Below, piece after piece: positions 35,327 through 43,350 of a stretch of DNA of 64,000 bases. The notes beneath the pieces were generated by a model, which saw nothing but the letters and a program-made list of their open reading frames with translations, did not search any database and had not been told where the DNA came from. Every line of letters starts with the position of its first letter. Position 1 is the stretch's first letter. Position numbers and translations under genes: made by a program. This DNA is from Arenibacter sp041392165 (GTDB lineage Bacteria > Bacteroidota > Bacteroidia > Flavobacteriales > Flavobacteriaceae), in NCBI GenBank assembly GCA_041392165.1, contig JAWKMN010000001.1:1178001-1242000 (forward strand), written 5' to 3'.

Positions 35327-35740
35327 TTAGAGATCGGTGCGTTTTAGTTCTTCGATCGTAATATTGAATGCATCTGCATATTTCTGTAATACTTTATTGT
35401 TAAGGGTGTTGAATACGGCAGGCCTAAAATGTCTTTTAACCCTCCACTTCCAGATTCCCACATAGCTCGCTAAGATGGAAAGGTCCATTTTATGTAGTTC
35501 CATATAGTATTCCAAAGGACTGGCCTTAAGGTCCCTTACCCTTTGTTTTGAAGTGGCAACGCGCTCGTTTATAGCCTCTATGGCATTGTTCAGGGCAATC
35601 GTCTTTGGGCTCCATCCCGTACTTAATTCTGTGGTATACTCACCGTTTTCATCAACGGCATAGCACAGTTCCTTGAAATTGGCCGACTCAAGATTGCTTT
35701 TGTCCTGTGGTACTTCATTCTTTTTCATGCCTAGGGCCAT
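35327..35740 (-). CDS. conserved hypothetical protein, Cro/CI-like C-terminus
   Basis: The 137-residue protein is not recognised as a known enzyme. Residues 20-70 are charged and helical (NNAIEAINERVATSKQRVRD). The C-terminal segment DLSILASYVGIWKWRVKRHF followed by VLQKYADAFNITIEELKRTD looks like a modified XRE-type helix-turn-helix. ATG codons at 35740 and 35728 are both possible starts. It precedes the BtrH-like gene by 3 bp. It could regulate the cluster or be a partner of the BtrH-like protein; neither is shown. Confidence 0.6.
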   Translation of the reverse strand: MALGMKKNEVPQDKSNLESANFKELCYAVDENGEYTTELSTGWSPKTIALNNAIEAINERVATSKQRVRDLKASPLEYYMELHKMDLSILASYVGIWKWRVKRHFRPAVFNTLNNKVLQKYADAFNITIEELKRTDL

Positions 35741-35813
35741 TATAGTTTATAAACCATAGTTTACTGGCTTACAAAGTCATTAATACAATTTCATATTCGA
35801 TCCGCAGATGCGA

Positions 35814-36269
35814 TTAAACTTCCTGTATCAAGAAATTTAATATACAATCTGCCACTAATTCTTTTCCCGTATATATTTTGCATTCCATAGTGCAGATACT
35901 AAAATTTCCCGAACTGTAATTGGAAAGGAGATGGGCCTTTGTAGTCAGGGTGTCTCCTATCTTGGGCAATAAAAAAATATGGGCTTTTTTAATACCGCTA
36001 ATAAAACCGATAACACTATTGCCCGTCCCTTCAAGGTCGTCTGCAGCAAAGAAATCCTGCCCAACAATTGCGGAACATGACTGGGCGGCATTTTCTATAA
36101 TCCCCGATTCGGTAAACCTATTGTTATTGACAAAGATACAATCTTTGGTTACTTTGAATTCGGTGGTCACCGTATCCTCGTTAAGATCAATTATTTTTGT
36201 GACCATGAGCATCGGTGCCCTATGGGGCAAAAATTTGTGTATATCGATATGTGAATGTGCTGTATTCAA
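35814..36269 (-). CDS. hot-dog dehydratase-like protein (ApeP-type)
   Basis: The 151-residue hot-dog protein starts with IHKFLPHRAPMLMVTKII, the FabZ/FabA-like N-terminal strand. The active-site helix is FTESGIIENAAQS, with Glu in the catalytic position. It is likely a 3-hydroxyacyl-carrier-protein dehydratase for the polyene or resorcinol chain. It is similar in layout to the gene directly upstream (36275-36712), which suggests an old tandem duplication. A 5-bp gap separates the two. Confidence 0.8.
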   Translation of the reverse strand: MNTAHSHIDIHKFLPHRAPMLMVTKIIDLNEDTVTTEFKVTKDCIFVNNNRFTESGIIENAAQSCSAIVGQDFFAADDLEGTGNSVIGFISGIKKAHIFLLPKIGDTLTTKAHLLSNYSSGNFSICTMECKIYTGKELVADCILNFLIQEV

Positions 36270-36274
36270 TTCGT

Positions 36275-36712
36275 TTAGTTTGCCAAAACGGTCTTCATTT
36301 CACTGTTTGCCATAATTTTGTTGTTGCAGGTTACCTGAATCCGTACCAAAGTAACCCCCAAGATCTCGTGCAGAATTGTGACCGTTGTTATCAGTTCTTG
36401 GCCTGCGGTTGGCAACTCCAGTATTTCCGCCGATTTAATGGCCCCGATATAGCCTGTAGGGGCAGGCTCATTTTTAAGGAAATATTGGTAGCCTGTATGA
36501 AGGGCTACGGACTGTGCCATATGTTCAATTAATCCGGCGGCCATAAATGAGTTATTGTTTACGAACAAATTGCCTGTTTGGGGCGTAAAACCCGCAATCA
36601 CCTTTTCTTGGGAGAAGTGGATCAACTTGTCCACCATTACAAAAGGCGCTTTTTGCGGGATAAGATTTTCAATTAGGCCTTTATCGTCTATGGTATATTT
36701 CAATAAATTCAT
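36275..36712 (-). CDS. hot-dog dehydratase-like protein (second tandem copy)
   Basis: The 145-residue protein has IPQKAPFVMVDKLIHF at the N-terminus and the catalytic helix FMAAGLIEHMAQS, so the same architecture as the neighbour at 35814-36269. Both align to the longer ApeP-like dehydratases of aryl polyene clusters, and they may act as a heterodimer. The start is 1 bp from the darB stop. Confidence 0.8.
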   Translation of the reverse strand: MNLLKYTIDDKGLIENLIPQKAPFVMVDKLIHFSQEKVIAGFTPQTGNLFVNNNSFMAAGLIEHMAQSVALHTGYQYFLKNEPAPTGYIGAIKSAEILELPTAGQELITTVTILHEILGVTLVRIQVTCNNKIMANSEMKTVLAN

Positions 36713-37843
36713 TTAACAGACCGTTAGGTATGCATAGGAGTAGGAGAACCTGGCACTTTCCGGTACGTGCAACAATATTTTATCCCCCTTTTTTAATTGT
36801 CCCGAACTTACCAATTCTTCCAGCATTACATAGATGGAGGCCGCACCTACGTTGCCTACCTTGCTTAAATTCATAAACCATTTGTCCCAAGGAACTTCCA
36901 CTCCTTGTTTTTTCAATTCCTCGTATAAATTTTCTTTAAAATAATAGGAGGAGATATGTGGTAAATAATAGTCAAAATCGGAGGTAGTGATATGGTGCTT
37001 GGCCATAGCCATTTTTAGACTGTGCACTCCTTTGCCCAATATGTTTTCGCCCAGGAGTTTAACGTCTTGCTTCATGGCAAAAAGTGATTTGTTGGCCCAG
37101 TCTTCGGCTGGGTATTCGCTCCATGGTTTTAAATGGCCATTTTGCAATTTATCGGCACCGGCGTACATACATGTTTCCATCTCAAAGGCATAGGAATATC
37201 CTTCCATCCATTCAATTTTTAATGCAATGCCATTGGGTTCGCTTTCCAACAATACGGCACCGGAACCATCGGACAGCATCCATCGCAAAAATTCTTTATT
37301 AAAGGCCAATATGGGATTGTCCTCCAACTCCTTGAGATGTGCTACTTCATTTTCAAAAATATCGGATTTCATCCAAGTCGAGGTTCTCTCCGATCCAGTA
37401 CACACCGCATTGGTTACCTGTCCCGCCTTAACGGCCAAGAAACCATATTTTAGGGCATTCATACCTGAACAACAGGCCCCCGATGGGGAGTTGACCTCTA
37501 AATTTCCATTTTTTAAAAAGCCGTGCACCATAGAGGCATGCGATGGCAATATTTGATCAGGACTACTGGTGCCACAGGAAAGAAGTTCTATATCCTGGGT
37601 TGTAAAATCGTCGTCACATAACAACTCTATGGCCTCCTTGGTGAGTTGGGCATTGTTATGGGTAATGTTTCCATCAGCGTCAATGGCGTAATATCTGGTC
37701 TTAATTTGGTTGTTTCGCAGGACTATACGTCTGGCCTTGGAATTCTTACCATTGATAACGCCCAATTTTTCCTCCATTTGTTCATTGTCAACGGGCTCAT
37801 TAGGTAAAAACTTGGCAATTCTGGTAATATAAACGTCTTTCAT
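36713..37843 (-). CDS. darB: DarB-like ketosynthase III (dialkylresorcinol/cyclohexanedione synthase)
   Basis: The 376-residue FabH-like enzyme has the active site SGACCSGMNALK (Cys125), with the other two residues of the Cys-His-Asn set in YYLPHISSYY and NLSKVGNVGAAS. DarB condenses and cyclises a beta-ketoacyl unit with a second acyl chain to a 1,3-cyclohexanedione, the precursor of dialkylresorcinols. Placement directly before DarA (stop of darA overlaps by one base) supports the assignment over a plain FabH. Product chain lengths cannot be read from the sequence. Confidence 0.9.
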   Translation of the reverse strand: MKDVYITRIAKFLPNEPVDNEQMEEKLGVINGKNSKARRIVLRNNQIKTRYYAIDADGNITHNNAQLTKEAIELLCDDDFTTQDIELLSCGTSSPDQILPSHASMVHGFLKNGNLEVNSPSGACCSGMNALKYGFLAVKAGQVTNAVCTGSERTSTWMKSDIFENEVAHLKELEDNPILAFNKEFLRWMLSDGSGAVLLESEPNGIALKIEWMEGYSYAFEMETCMYAGADKLQNGHLKPWSEYPAEDWANKSLFAMKQDVKLLGENILGKGVHSLKMAMAKHHITTSDFDYYLPHISSYYFKENLYEELKKQGVEVPWDKWFMNLSKVGNVGAASIYVMLEELVSSGQLKKGDKILLHVPESARFSYSYAYLTVC

Positions 37844-38769
37844 TAATTGTTCTTTAATCCAACGGATGAATAGTATGCTTTATCCCTTTTAATTTTATTG
37901 TACCGGGGAATGTAAGTCGCCAAAAATACAATAAAAACTATTGGAGCTATCACCCAAATTGCAAATAACAAATAATATTTGAACAAAACCAGTAATTTTT
38001 TTCGTTTCCGATTGCCTGAAGGTCCTTTCTTTATGATAAGATTGGCCCATTTTGTAAACAATACATTTCCCCTTATGTCTGTCTGTATCAGCAAGGGTTT
38101 TACTTTTACGGCACCCAATTTTAATAGGTTGTCCTGTAGGTTATCGTAATCATTCGTCAATAATGCTTTCCTTATGGGAGTTCCAAATTTTTCTGAAGTC
38201 TTAATATCCTCTTCGGAAACCCCAGGTTTGGGAAAAATACCAAGGTACCTGGTTTTTTTTCCTCCCAACATCCAATGCACTATAGTAATTACGCTTATGT
38301 GATTTATGTGTCGGTCAACCAAAGCGATATTGCCCACTAAACGGGCATTACAGGAAACAAGTAGGCGTTTCATTTTTTCCTGTGCCATTAACCACATGTT
38401 TCTACAGGCAATTACCGTAACTACCGGTGTCCGGTCCAGTACTTTCTTGGCCACATCAGAGGCTAGGAAAGAATTGATGGGTATGGAAGGGGTTAAATAC
38501 CAAACTTGGTATCCCAGAATTATGAGGTCATATTTCTTTTCAAGGATATCGGCCTTTGGGGGTTTTATTTTACAAGGTATTTGTAAGAAGGACTCAGGAA
38601 ACGCATCATAAAAATCATCCTGTTTCCAAGGAAATTTATAATCATTTTCGGGCATTATCCTATAATAAGAGATGTTTACATTCTCTCCCTCTATGGTAGT
38701 CGCCAAATTTTGAACAATATCCAATAACTGTCCGGATTGGGAGTAATAAATTATAAGAACTTCTTTCAT
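37843..38769 (-). CDS. darA: DarA-like dialkylresorcinol aromatase (flavodoxin-fold)
   Basis: The 308-residue protein starts with a flavodoxin-like phosphate loop, IIYYSQSGQLLDI, and continues as a flavodoxin fold (LIILGYQVWYLTPS, VVTVIACRNMW). It ends in a membrane segment, YYLLFAIWVIAPIVFIVFLA. DarA oxidises the cyclohexanedione made by DarB to the aromatic dialkylresorcinol. The one-base overlap with darB, and the pigment cluster around it, make this assignment strong. The C-terminal anchor would hold it at the membrane, close to the hydrophobic product. Confidence 0.9.
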   Translation of the reverse strand: MKEVLIIYYSQSGQLLDIVQNLATTIEGENVNISYYRIMPENDYKFPWKQDDFYDAFPESFLQIPCKIKPPKADILEKKYDLIILGYQVWYLTPSIPINSFLASDVAKKVLDRTPVVTVIACRNMWLMAQEKMKRLLVSCNARLVGNIALVDRHINHISVITIVHWMLGGKKTRYLGIFPKPGVSEEDIKTSEKFGTPIRKALLTNDYDNLQDNLLKLGAVKVKPLLIQTDIRGNVLFTKWANLIIKKGPSGNRKRKKLLVLFKYYLLFAIWVIAPIVFIVFLATYIPRYNKIKRDKAYYSSVGLKNN

Positions 38770-38819
38770 GGTTAAGTGTTGATCTTTATTCTGATACCGC
38801 CAATATTGTTATTTTGTCC

Positions 38820-38930
38820 CTACCGTTGAGGCCTGCAATATGACTTTTGGAACGGTTCAAATTTAATTTTAATTTTTGGATCGGACCCTATTTGACTGAT
38901 GTAACCAAAACTTGGTGTTGTTTTGACCAT
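38820..38930 (-). CDS. possible 36-residue peptide between acyltransferase and darA
   Basis: An ATG two bases after the acyltransferase stop opens a 36-codon frame (MVKTTPSFGYISQIGSDPKI onward, with a Lys-rich middle). It fills most of the 163-bp gap before darA. Spacing fits a coupled small gene, but there is no recognised homology and such a frame could arise by chance. Confidence 0.2.
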   Translation of the reverse strand: MVKTTPSFGYISQIGSDPKIKIKFEPFQKSYCRPQR

Positions 38931-38932
38931 AC

Positions 38933-39814
38933 TTAGTTCTTTGGGCCCCAAAAATCAAAATAGTTGAACCACTGCAATGGATATTGTTCTATAATCCATT
39001 CCATACTTACAATATAATTGGCCAATAATCCTTCGGCATCCCTTTTCTTAAAATCAGCTTTTCTGGCGTAAAGATGGTAGTGTTTATTGGTTTCTTTCAT
39101 AACATATACAAAAAGGACGGGAACGTTCAATCTGGATCCCATTAAAAAAGGTCCTGAAGGAAACAGTGCTTCTTTACCTAAAATTGGGGCGGTCATCAAC
39201 TTGGAGGTCGTGGCATATCTATCCCCGGTCATGCAAATTATTTCATTCCTAGCCAAAGCGGCATTCATTTCAAAGATATGGGAGAGATCTTCCTGTAGGA
39301 TAATAAATTTGGTGGATGATTTTTTTATATATCGATCCAAGTATTCTTTTATTGCCTTATGTTCGGCGTCCGTAGTAAGTAAATTAATAGTGGCGTTCCC
39401 TTCCAGTTCGTCCAGAAAAAACTCGGCTATTTCGAAGTTGCCCAAATGGGCACTGATCAAGATCCCCCCTTTTTTATCTGCCAGGGTTTTGTTTAGGTGT
39501 TCTATGCCATCAAAATGATAGGAGAACCTATTTCTAAGACCGGAAGAAATGGCCACTTTGTCCAAAATGGTCTGCCCAAATACGTAGTAGCTTCTATAAA
39601 TGGATACTATACTTTTTAGGGAGCCGTATTTAAGTCTTTTACGGAAGTAATAATAGCTGGACCTAGTGCTTTTGGGGGCAAAAAAACAAAAATAAAAGGC
39701 TACAAAATACAGGATAAAATAGGCCGATCCCAACCCAAGCCTCCTTATGGAAAAAACAAAAATCTTATATCCTAAAACTGAACCTCTGGACTTTCCTTTC
39801 CATTGATTTGACAT
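38933..39814 (-). CDS. LpxL/HtrB-family acyltransferase
   Basis: The 293-residue protein has an N-terminal membrane segment (AYFILYFVAFYFCFFA) and the acyltransferase block GILISAHLGNFEIAEFF, which has the HX4E dyad of LpxL-type enzymes. ICMTGDRYATTSK and VPVLFVYVMKE follow. Such enzymes use acyl-carrier protein as donor and esterify a hydroxyl group. In flexirubin clusters it is a natural candidate to join the aryl polyene acid to the resorcinol hydroxyl (inference; the BtrH-like protein is an alternative). It lies 17 bp after the carrier-protein gene. Confidence 0.88.
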   Translation of the reverse strand: MSNQWKGKSRGSVLGYKIFVFSIRRLGLGSAYFILYFVAFYFCFFAPKSTRSSYYYFRKRLKYGSLKSIVSIYRSYYVFGQTILDKVAISSGLRNRFSYHFDGIEHLNKTLADKKGGILISAHLGNFEIAEFFLDELEGNATINLLTTDAEHKAIKEYLDRYIKKSSTKFIILQEDLSHIFEMNAALARNEIICMTGDRYATTSKLMTAPILGKEALFPSGPFLMGSRLNVPVLFVYVMKETNKHYHLYARKADFKKRDAEGLLANYIVSMEWIIEQYPLQWFNYFDFWGPKN

Positions 39815-39831
39815 TTTTTGTGAATAAAATT

Positions 39832-40074
39832 TTAGTTTAATTTCTTCTCTATCAGATCATAAAAATCCTGCAATGTAATTACGTTAATGAAATCTTCCCC
39901 TACCAATTTAACACCAAAGTTGGATTCGATGGCCACTACTAAATCAACAAAATCCAAACTGTCCAATTCAAGGGTCTTTTTTAAATTGGCCATTGGAGAA
40001 ATATCATCTACATCAACTTCAAACTCATCTATAAGAAAGTTGTTTATTTTATCAATAATTACTTCTTTATTCAT
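39832..40074 (-). CDS. acyl carrier protein (second copy)
   Basis: The 80-residue carrier protein has LELDSLDFVDL with the phosphopantetheine Ser39. It is acidic throughout (DEFEVDVDDI), as is usual. It lies 2 bp after the ketosynthase gene and 17 bp before the acyltransferase, so it may be the donor for that acyl transfer. Two distinct carriers fit two chains (polyene and resorcinol). Confidence 0.93.
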   Translation of the reverse strand: MNKEVIIDKINNFLIDEFEVDVDDISPMANLKKTLELDSLDFVDLVVAIESNFGVKLVGEDFINVITLQDFYDLIEKKLN

Positions 40075-40076
40075 TT

Positions 40077-41300
40077 TTAATCTTTCACTTTTTTTATTAG
40101 CAATGCCGAATTTGTACCTCCAAATCCAAAAGAATTGGACAAAAATACATCAATTTTTTTATCCAGTGTTTTTCTTACTAGATTTAATTTGGCGGCGTCC
40201 TCATCAGGATTTTCAAGATTTATATTGGGGGCAATAAAGGAATGTTCCATCATCAGCATGGAATAGACGATTTCACTGGCGCCCGCCATCCAACACTCAT
40301 GGCCGGTCATAGATTTGGTAGAGCTCACATAGGGACCGTTATCGCCAAAAACGGCGAATATGGCCTTGGCTTCATTGGAATCCCCTACCGGGGTAGAGGT
40401 GGCATGGGCGTTAACATAATCTATTTCACTAGGTTTAATTTGCGCTTGGTCCAAAGCCTTTTTCATGGCCAATGTAGGGCCATCTACGTTTGGGGTAGAG
40501 ATATGGTCCCCGTTGGAAGAAAACCCGTAACCAATAATTTCGCCTAAAATAACGGCATTCCTTTTTTTTGCGGATTCATAACTTTCAACTATAAGGGATG
40601 CCGCACCACCGCTAGGGACAAGACCGTCCCTGCCTTTGTCAAATGGACGCGAAGCTGCCCAGGGTTCTGTATCGTTGACCGAAAATACACCAAGGCCGTC
40701 AAAACTACCCATGGCCAGTTCATTGATTTCTTGCGTTCCTCCGCAAATGATACAATCCTGAAGCCCACTTTTAATTAATTGATAGGCAATACCAATGGCA
40801 TGTGATCCACTTGCACAGGCGGCACTAACCGTGAAATTGATTCCCGTTAATTTGAAAATGGTAGAGAGATTCATGGTAACCGAGGAGTTCATGGCCTTAA
40901 AAATGGCTCCGGAACCCAGCAGGGTAGTATCTTTCTTTTCCCTTAATCTGTCTATGGATTCTATCACGGATTTGGCGGTGCTGTCATTTCCGTACAGTAC
41001 GCCAACTTCATTTTTGTCCATATATTCTTGGGATATACCTGCATTTTTTAAAGCCTCCATGGTGGCCAAATATGCGTAGGCACCTTCCTCTCCCAAACTT
41101 AACCGTTGCCTTCTAGTGAGCAGATCTTTCAGGTCGGGTTCTTCTACCATCCCGGTCAAGCAGGAGCGAAATCCAAATTCCCTTCGTTTTTCGTCATAAA
41201 TAATTCCAGAAGTTCCATGGTAAAGCGATTCTTTAACTTCGTCCAGATTTTTTCCTAGACAAGAGTATATTCCCATACCTGTAATTACTACCCTCTTCAT
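40077..41300 (-). CDS. beta-ketoacyl-ACP synthase II-type (FabF-like)
   Basis: The 407-residue ketosynthase has an intact active site: VSAACASGSHAIG (Cys162), VNAHATSTPVGDSNEA and STKSMTGHECWMAG. Note HATST in place of the usual HGTGT, common in FabF relatives of polyene clusters. It resembles the ApeR-type ketosynthase. It sits between the ketoreductase (17 bp away) and the carrier-protein gene. Confidence 0.92.
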   Translation of the reverse strand: MKRVVITGMGIYSCLGKNLDEVKESLYHGTSGIIYDEKRREFGFRSCLTGMVEEPDLKDLLTRRQRLSLGEEGAYAYLATMEALKNAGISQEYMDKNEVGVLYGNDSTAKSVIESIDRLREKKDTTLLGSGAIFKAMNSSVTMNLSTIFKLTGINFTVSAACASGSHAIGIAYQLIKSGLQDCIICGGTQEINELAMGSFDGLGVFSVNDTEPWAASRPFDKGRDGLVPSGGAASLIVESYESAKKRNAVILGEIIGYGFSSNGDHISTPNVDGPTLAMKKALDQAQIKPSEIDYVNAHATSTPVGDSNEAKAIFAVFGDNGPYVSSTKSMTGHECWMAGASEIVYSMLMMEHSFIAPNINLENPDEDAAKLNLVRKTLDKKIDVFLSNSFGFGGTNSALLIKKVKD

Positions 41301-41317
41301 CTTTCCTAGTGTTATTG

Positions 41318-42061
41318 TTAAGAATATATTCCCCCGTTGATATTTATTACCTCGCCCGTAATATACGATGACTTTTTGGATGCCAAAAAGGAAACCAAAT
41401 GGGCCACCTCTCCGGCTTCCCCAAAGCGGTTCACGGGAATCATTTTTTTTAGTTCCTTTTCGTCAAGATCCCCGGTCATATCTGTTTTAATAAAACCTGG
41501 TGCCACGGCATTAACGGTAATGTTCCTTTTTGCTATTTCCTGGGCCAGGGCCTTTGTTGCAGCTATTATTCCACCTTTTGCCGCAGAATAATTTACCTGC
41601 CCCGGTGTTCCTTTTAGGCCGGAAACGGAAACCAAATTAATGATCCTGCCATATTTATGAACCAATAATTTTTGGATCAGGTGATTGGTGACATTGAAAA
41701 AACCGTTTAAACTAGTATGGATTACATTGTTCCAATCTTCGGGTTTCATCCACATAAAAAGACCATCCTTGGTAATCCCGGCATTGTTTACAATTACCTC
41801 TATAATACCGTCCTTATTAGCTTCGTGCCAATGGTCCAATTTATGTTGAACCTCTTTGCTGTCACTGACATTGAATTGTATGAGTTCCGCATTCCCTCCA
41901 ATTTTTTCAATTTCGTTTAAGGTTTCCTGTGCGGCCAATGCATTTTTATTATAATTGATCAGAATTGTATATTCGGTATCCAGTGCGAGCTGAAGGCATA
42001 TAGCTTTTCCAATTCCTCTAGATCCTCCTGTTACCAATGCAAATTTCTTTTTTTCGCCCAT
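41318..42061 (-). CDS. fabG: 3-oxoacyl-ACP reductase, SDR family (FabG/ApeQ-like)
   Basis: The 247-residue short-chain dehydrogenase has the NADP motif TGGSRGIGKA, the VNNAGIT block, catalytic Ser in NLVSVSG, the YSAAKGG Tyr-Lys motif, and the end block YITGEVININGG. It reduces 3-oxoacyl-carrier protein in each elongation cycle. It is the only ketoreductase in the cluster, so it probably serves both chains. The WG-repeat gene lies 18 bp upstream. Confidence 0.92.
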   Translation of the reverse strand: MGEKKKFALVTGGSRGIGKAICLQLALDTEYTILINYNKNALAAQETLNEIEKIGGNAELIQFNVSDSKEVQHKLDHWHEANKDGIIEVIVNNAGITKDGLFMWMKPEDWNNVIHTSLNGFFNVTNHLIQKLLVHKYGRIINLVSVSGLKGTPGQVNYSAAKGGIIAATKALAQEIAKRNITVNAVAPGFIKTDMTGDLDEKELKKMIPVNRFGEAGEVAHLVSFLASKKSSYITGEVININGGIYS

Positions 42062-42079
42062 GTATTTTGTTAGTGTGGT

Positions 42080-43216
42080 TTAATTTTTTACATCATTGAA
42101 TACCTCTGCATTTTCGTACCATTTATTGCCCAAAACCTCTCCCTTGCCATTTAGAAATCCCCATTTTTTATTGTATTTTACCCGGGCAAGTCCGTTGATG
42201 AACCCTTTTTCCAAATTCTTTTGAAACATGGAAAACGATAATCCGGCAGTGATATCATATTCGGGTTGTATTGCCCATTTTCCGGTCTTATCTATAAAAC
42301 CCCATTTCTTTTCTTTTGCAGGGGCCAGGCCATTTGCAGCAAACACTTCGGCATCCTTAAACTTGAAATCTATGATCTTTTCTCCCTGTTCATTAATATA
42401 CCCCCAATTTTTGTCCATAAATACAGGGGCCAAGCCTTGGCTAAAATCCCTTGCCTTATCATAGGTAGGAGCTATGACCCACTCTCCTTTGTTATTGATA
42501 AAACCCATCAATTTATTGCTTCGGGCATAGGTCAAATCAGATTTGTCAGTGAATTCCCAGATCTTGTCGGCATCCTTTACCGGATGGAATTTGCCATTGG
42601 CCACGATACCAAAGGTATCCTGTTTTTTTACCCAAACACCTTTACCGTTGTAATCTCCTATTTCTTGGTTCTCAATGGGAACATAGATTTCTCCCTTTTT
42701 GTTGATCATTCCCCATAGCTCACCTTTTCTTGCCTTGGCATATCCGACAATAAAGGGTTTTATTTCATCAAAATCCGGTTCTATGATTAATTTTCCGTCG
42801 GTCCCTAAAAGGCCAATTTTATCGCCACTTTTAAAAAAGGCCACCCCATCGTCAAAATCATAATATTTATCAGATACAGGTGTTTCCAAGGTTTCTCCCG
42901 AAACATTGATGTAGTGCCATTGATCACCTTTGTTTACCAATGCCAGGCCGGAATTAAATTCTTTGACATGTTCGTATTCCGGTTCAATTGCCCATTCCCC
43001 GGCAGTATTGATGTAGCCCCATTTGTCGCCCATCGAGGCTGCGGCGCGCTCGTTGGTGAAATTGTCGGCTTTTTTAAATTGGGGCTTTATAGCAAATTCT
43101 CCGGTGGTATTGATATACCCAATTAGGCCATTTTCCCTAACCAGGGCATATTCCTGGGAATAAAAATTGCCAAAAACCAAAAAAAGTACTACTGAAAATG
43201 TAATCTTTGTTTTCAT
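42080..43216 (-). CDS. secreted WG-repeat protein
   Basis: The 378-residue protein has a signal peptide (FSVVLFLVFGNFYSQ), then about eight WG-type repeats. Each has a core like KWGYINTAGEWAIEPEYEHV, with the WGfId/n-x-G-x-W/I-x-I-x-P-x-Y/F signature. WG repeats form a solenoid of unknown function, thought to mediate binding. It lies between the ketoreductase and tyrosine ammonia-lyase genes on the same strand. Its presence within the cluster is conspicuous, because no biosynthetic role is known. Confidence 0.87.
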   Translation of the reverse strand: MKTKITFSVVLFLVFGNFYSQEYALVRENGLIGYINTTGEFAIKPQFKKADNFTNERAAASMGDKWGYINTAGEWAIEPEYEHVKEFNSGLALVNKGDQWHYINVSGETLETPVSDKYYDFDDGVAFFKSGDKIGLLGTDGKLIIEPDFDEIKPFIVGYAKARKGELWGMINKKGEIYVPIENQEIGDYNGKGVWVKKQDTFGIVANGKFHPVKDADKIWEFTDKSDLTYARSNKLMGFINNKGEWVIAPTYDKARDFSQGLAPVFMDKNWGYINEQGEKIIDFKFKDAEVFAANGLAPAKEKKWGFIDKTGKWAIQPEYDITAGLSFSMFQKNLEKGFINGLARVKYNKKWGFLNGKGEVLGNKWYENAEVFNDVKN

Positions 43217-43350
43217 CTTAGATTTTTTTACATTAAACTTCGATATTCAATTATTTGTCAATTTGGTTCTCGGGGGATATTTAACATTAAACTATGCCAC
43301 TATTAAATTATGGATTATTTTAAATAAATAACCTTATCTAAGACCATTAT

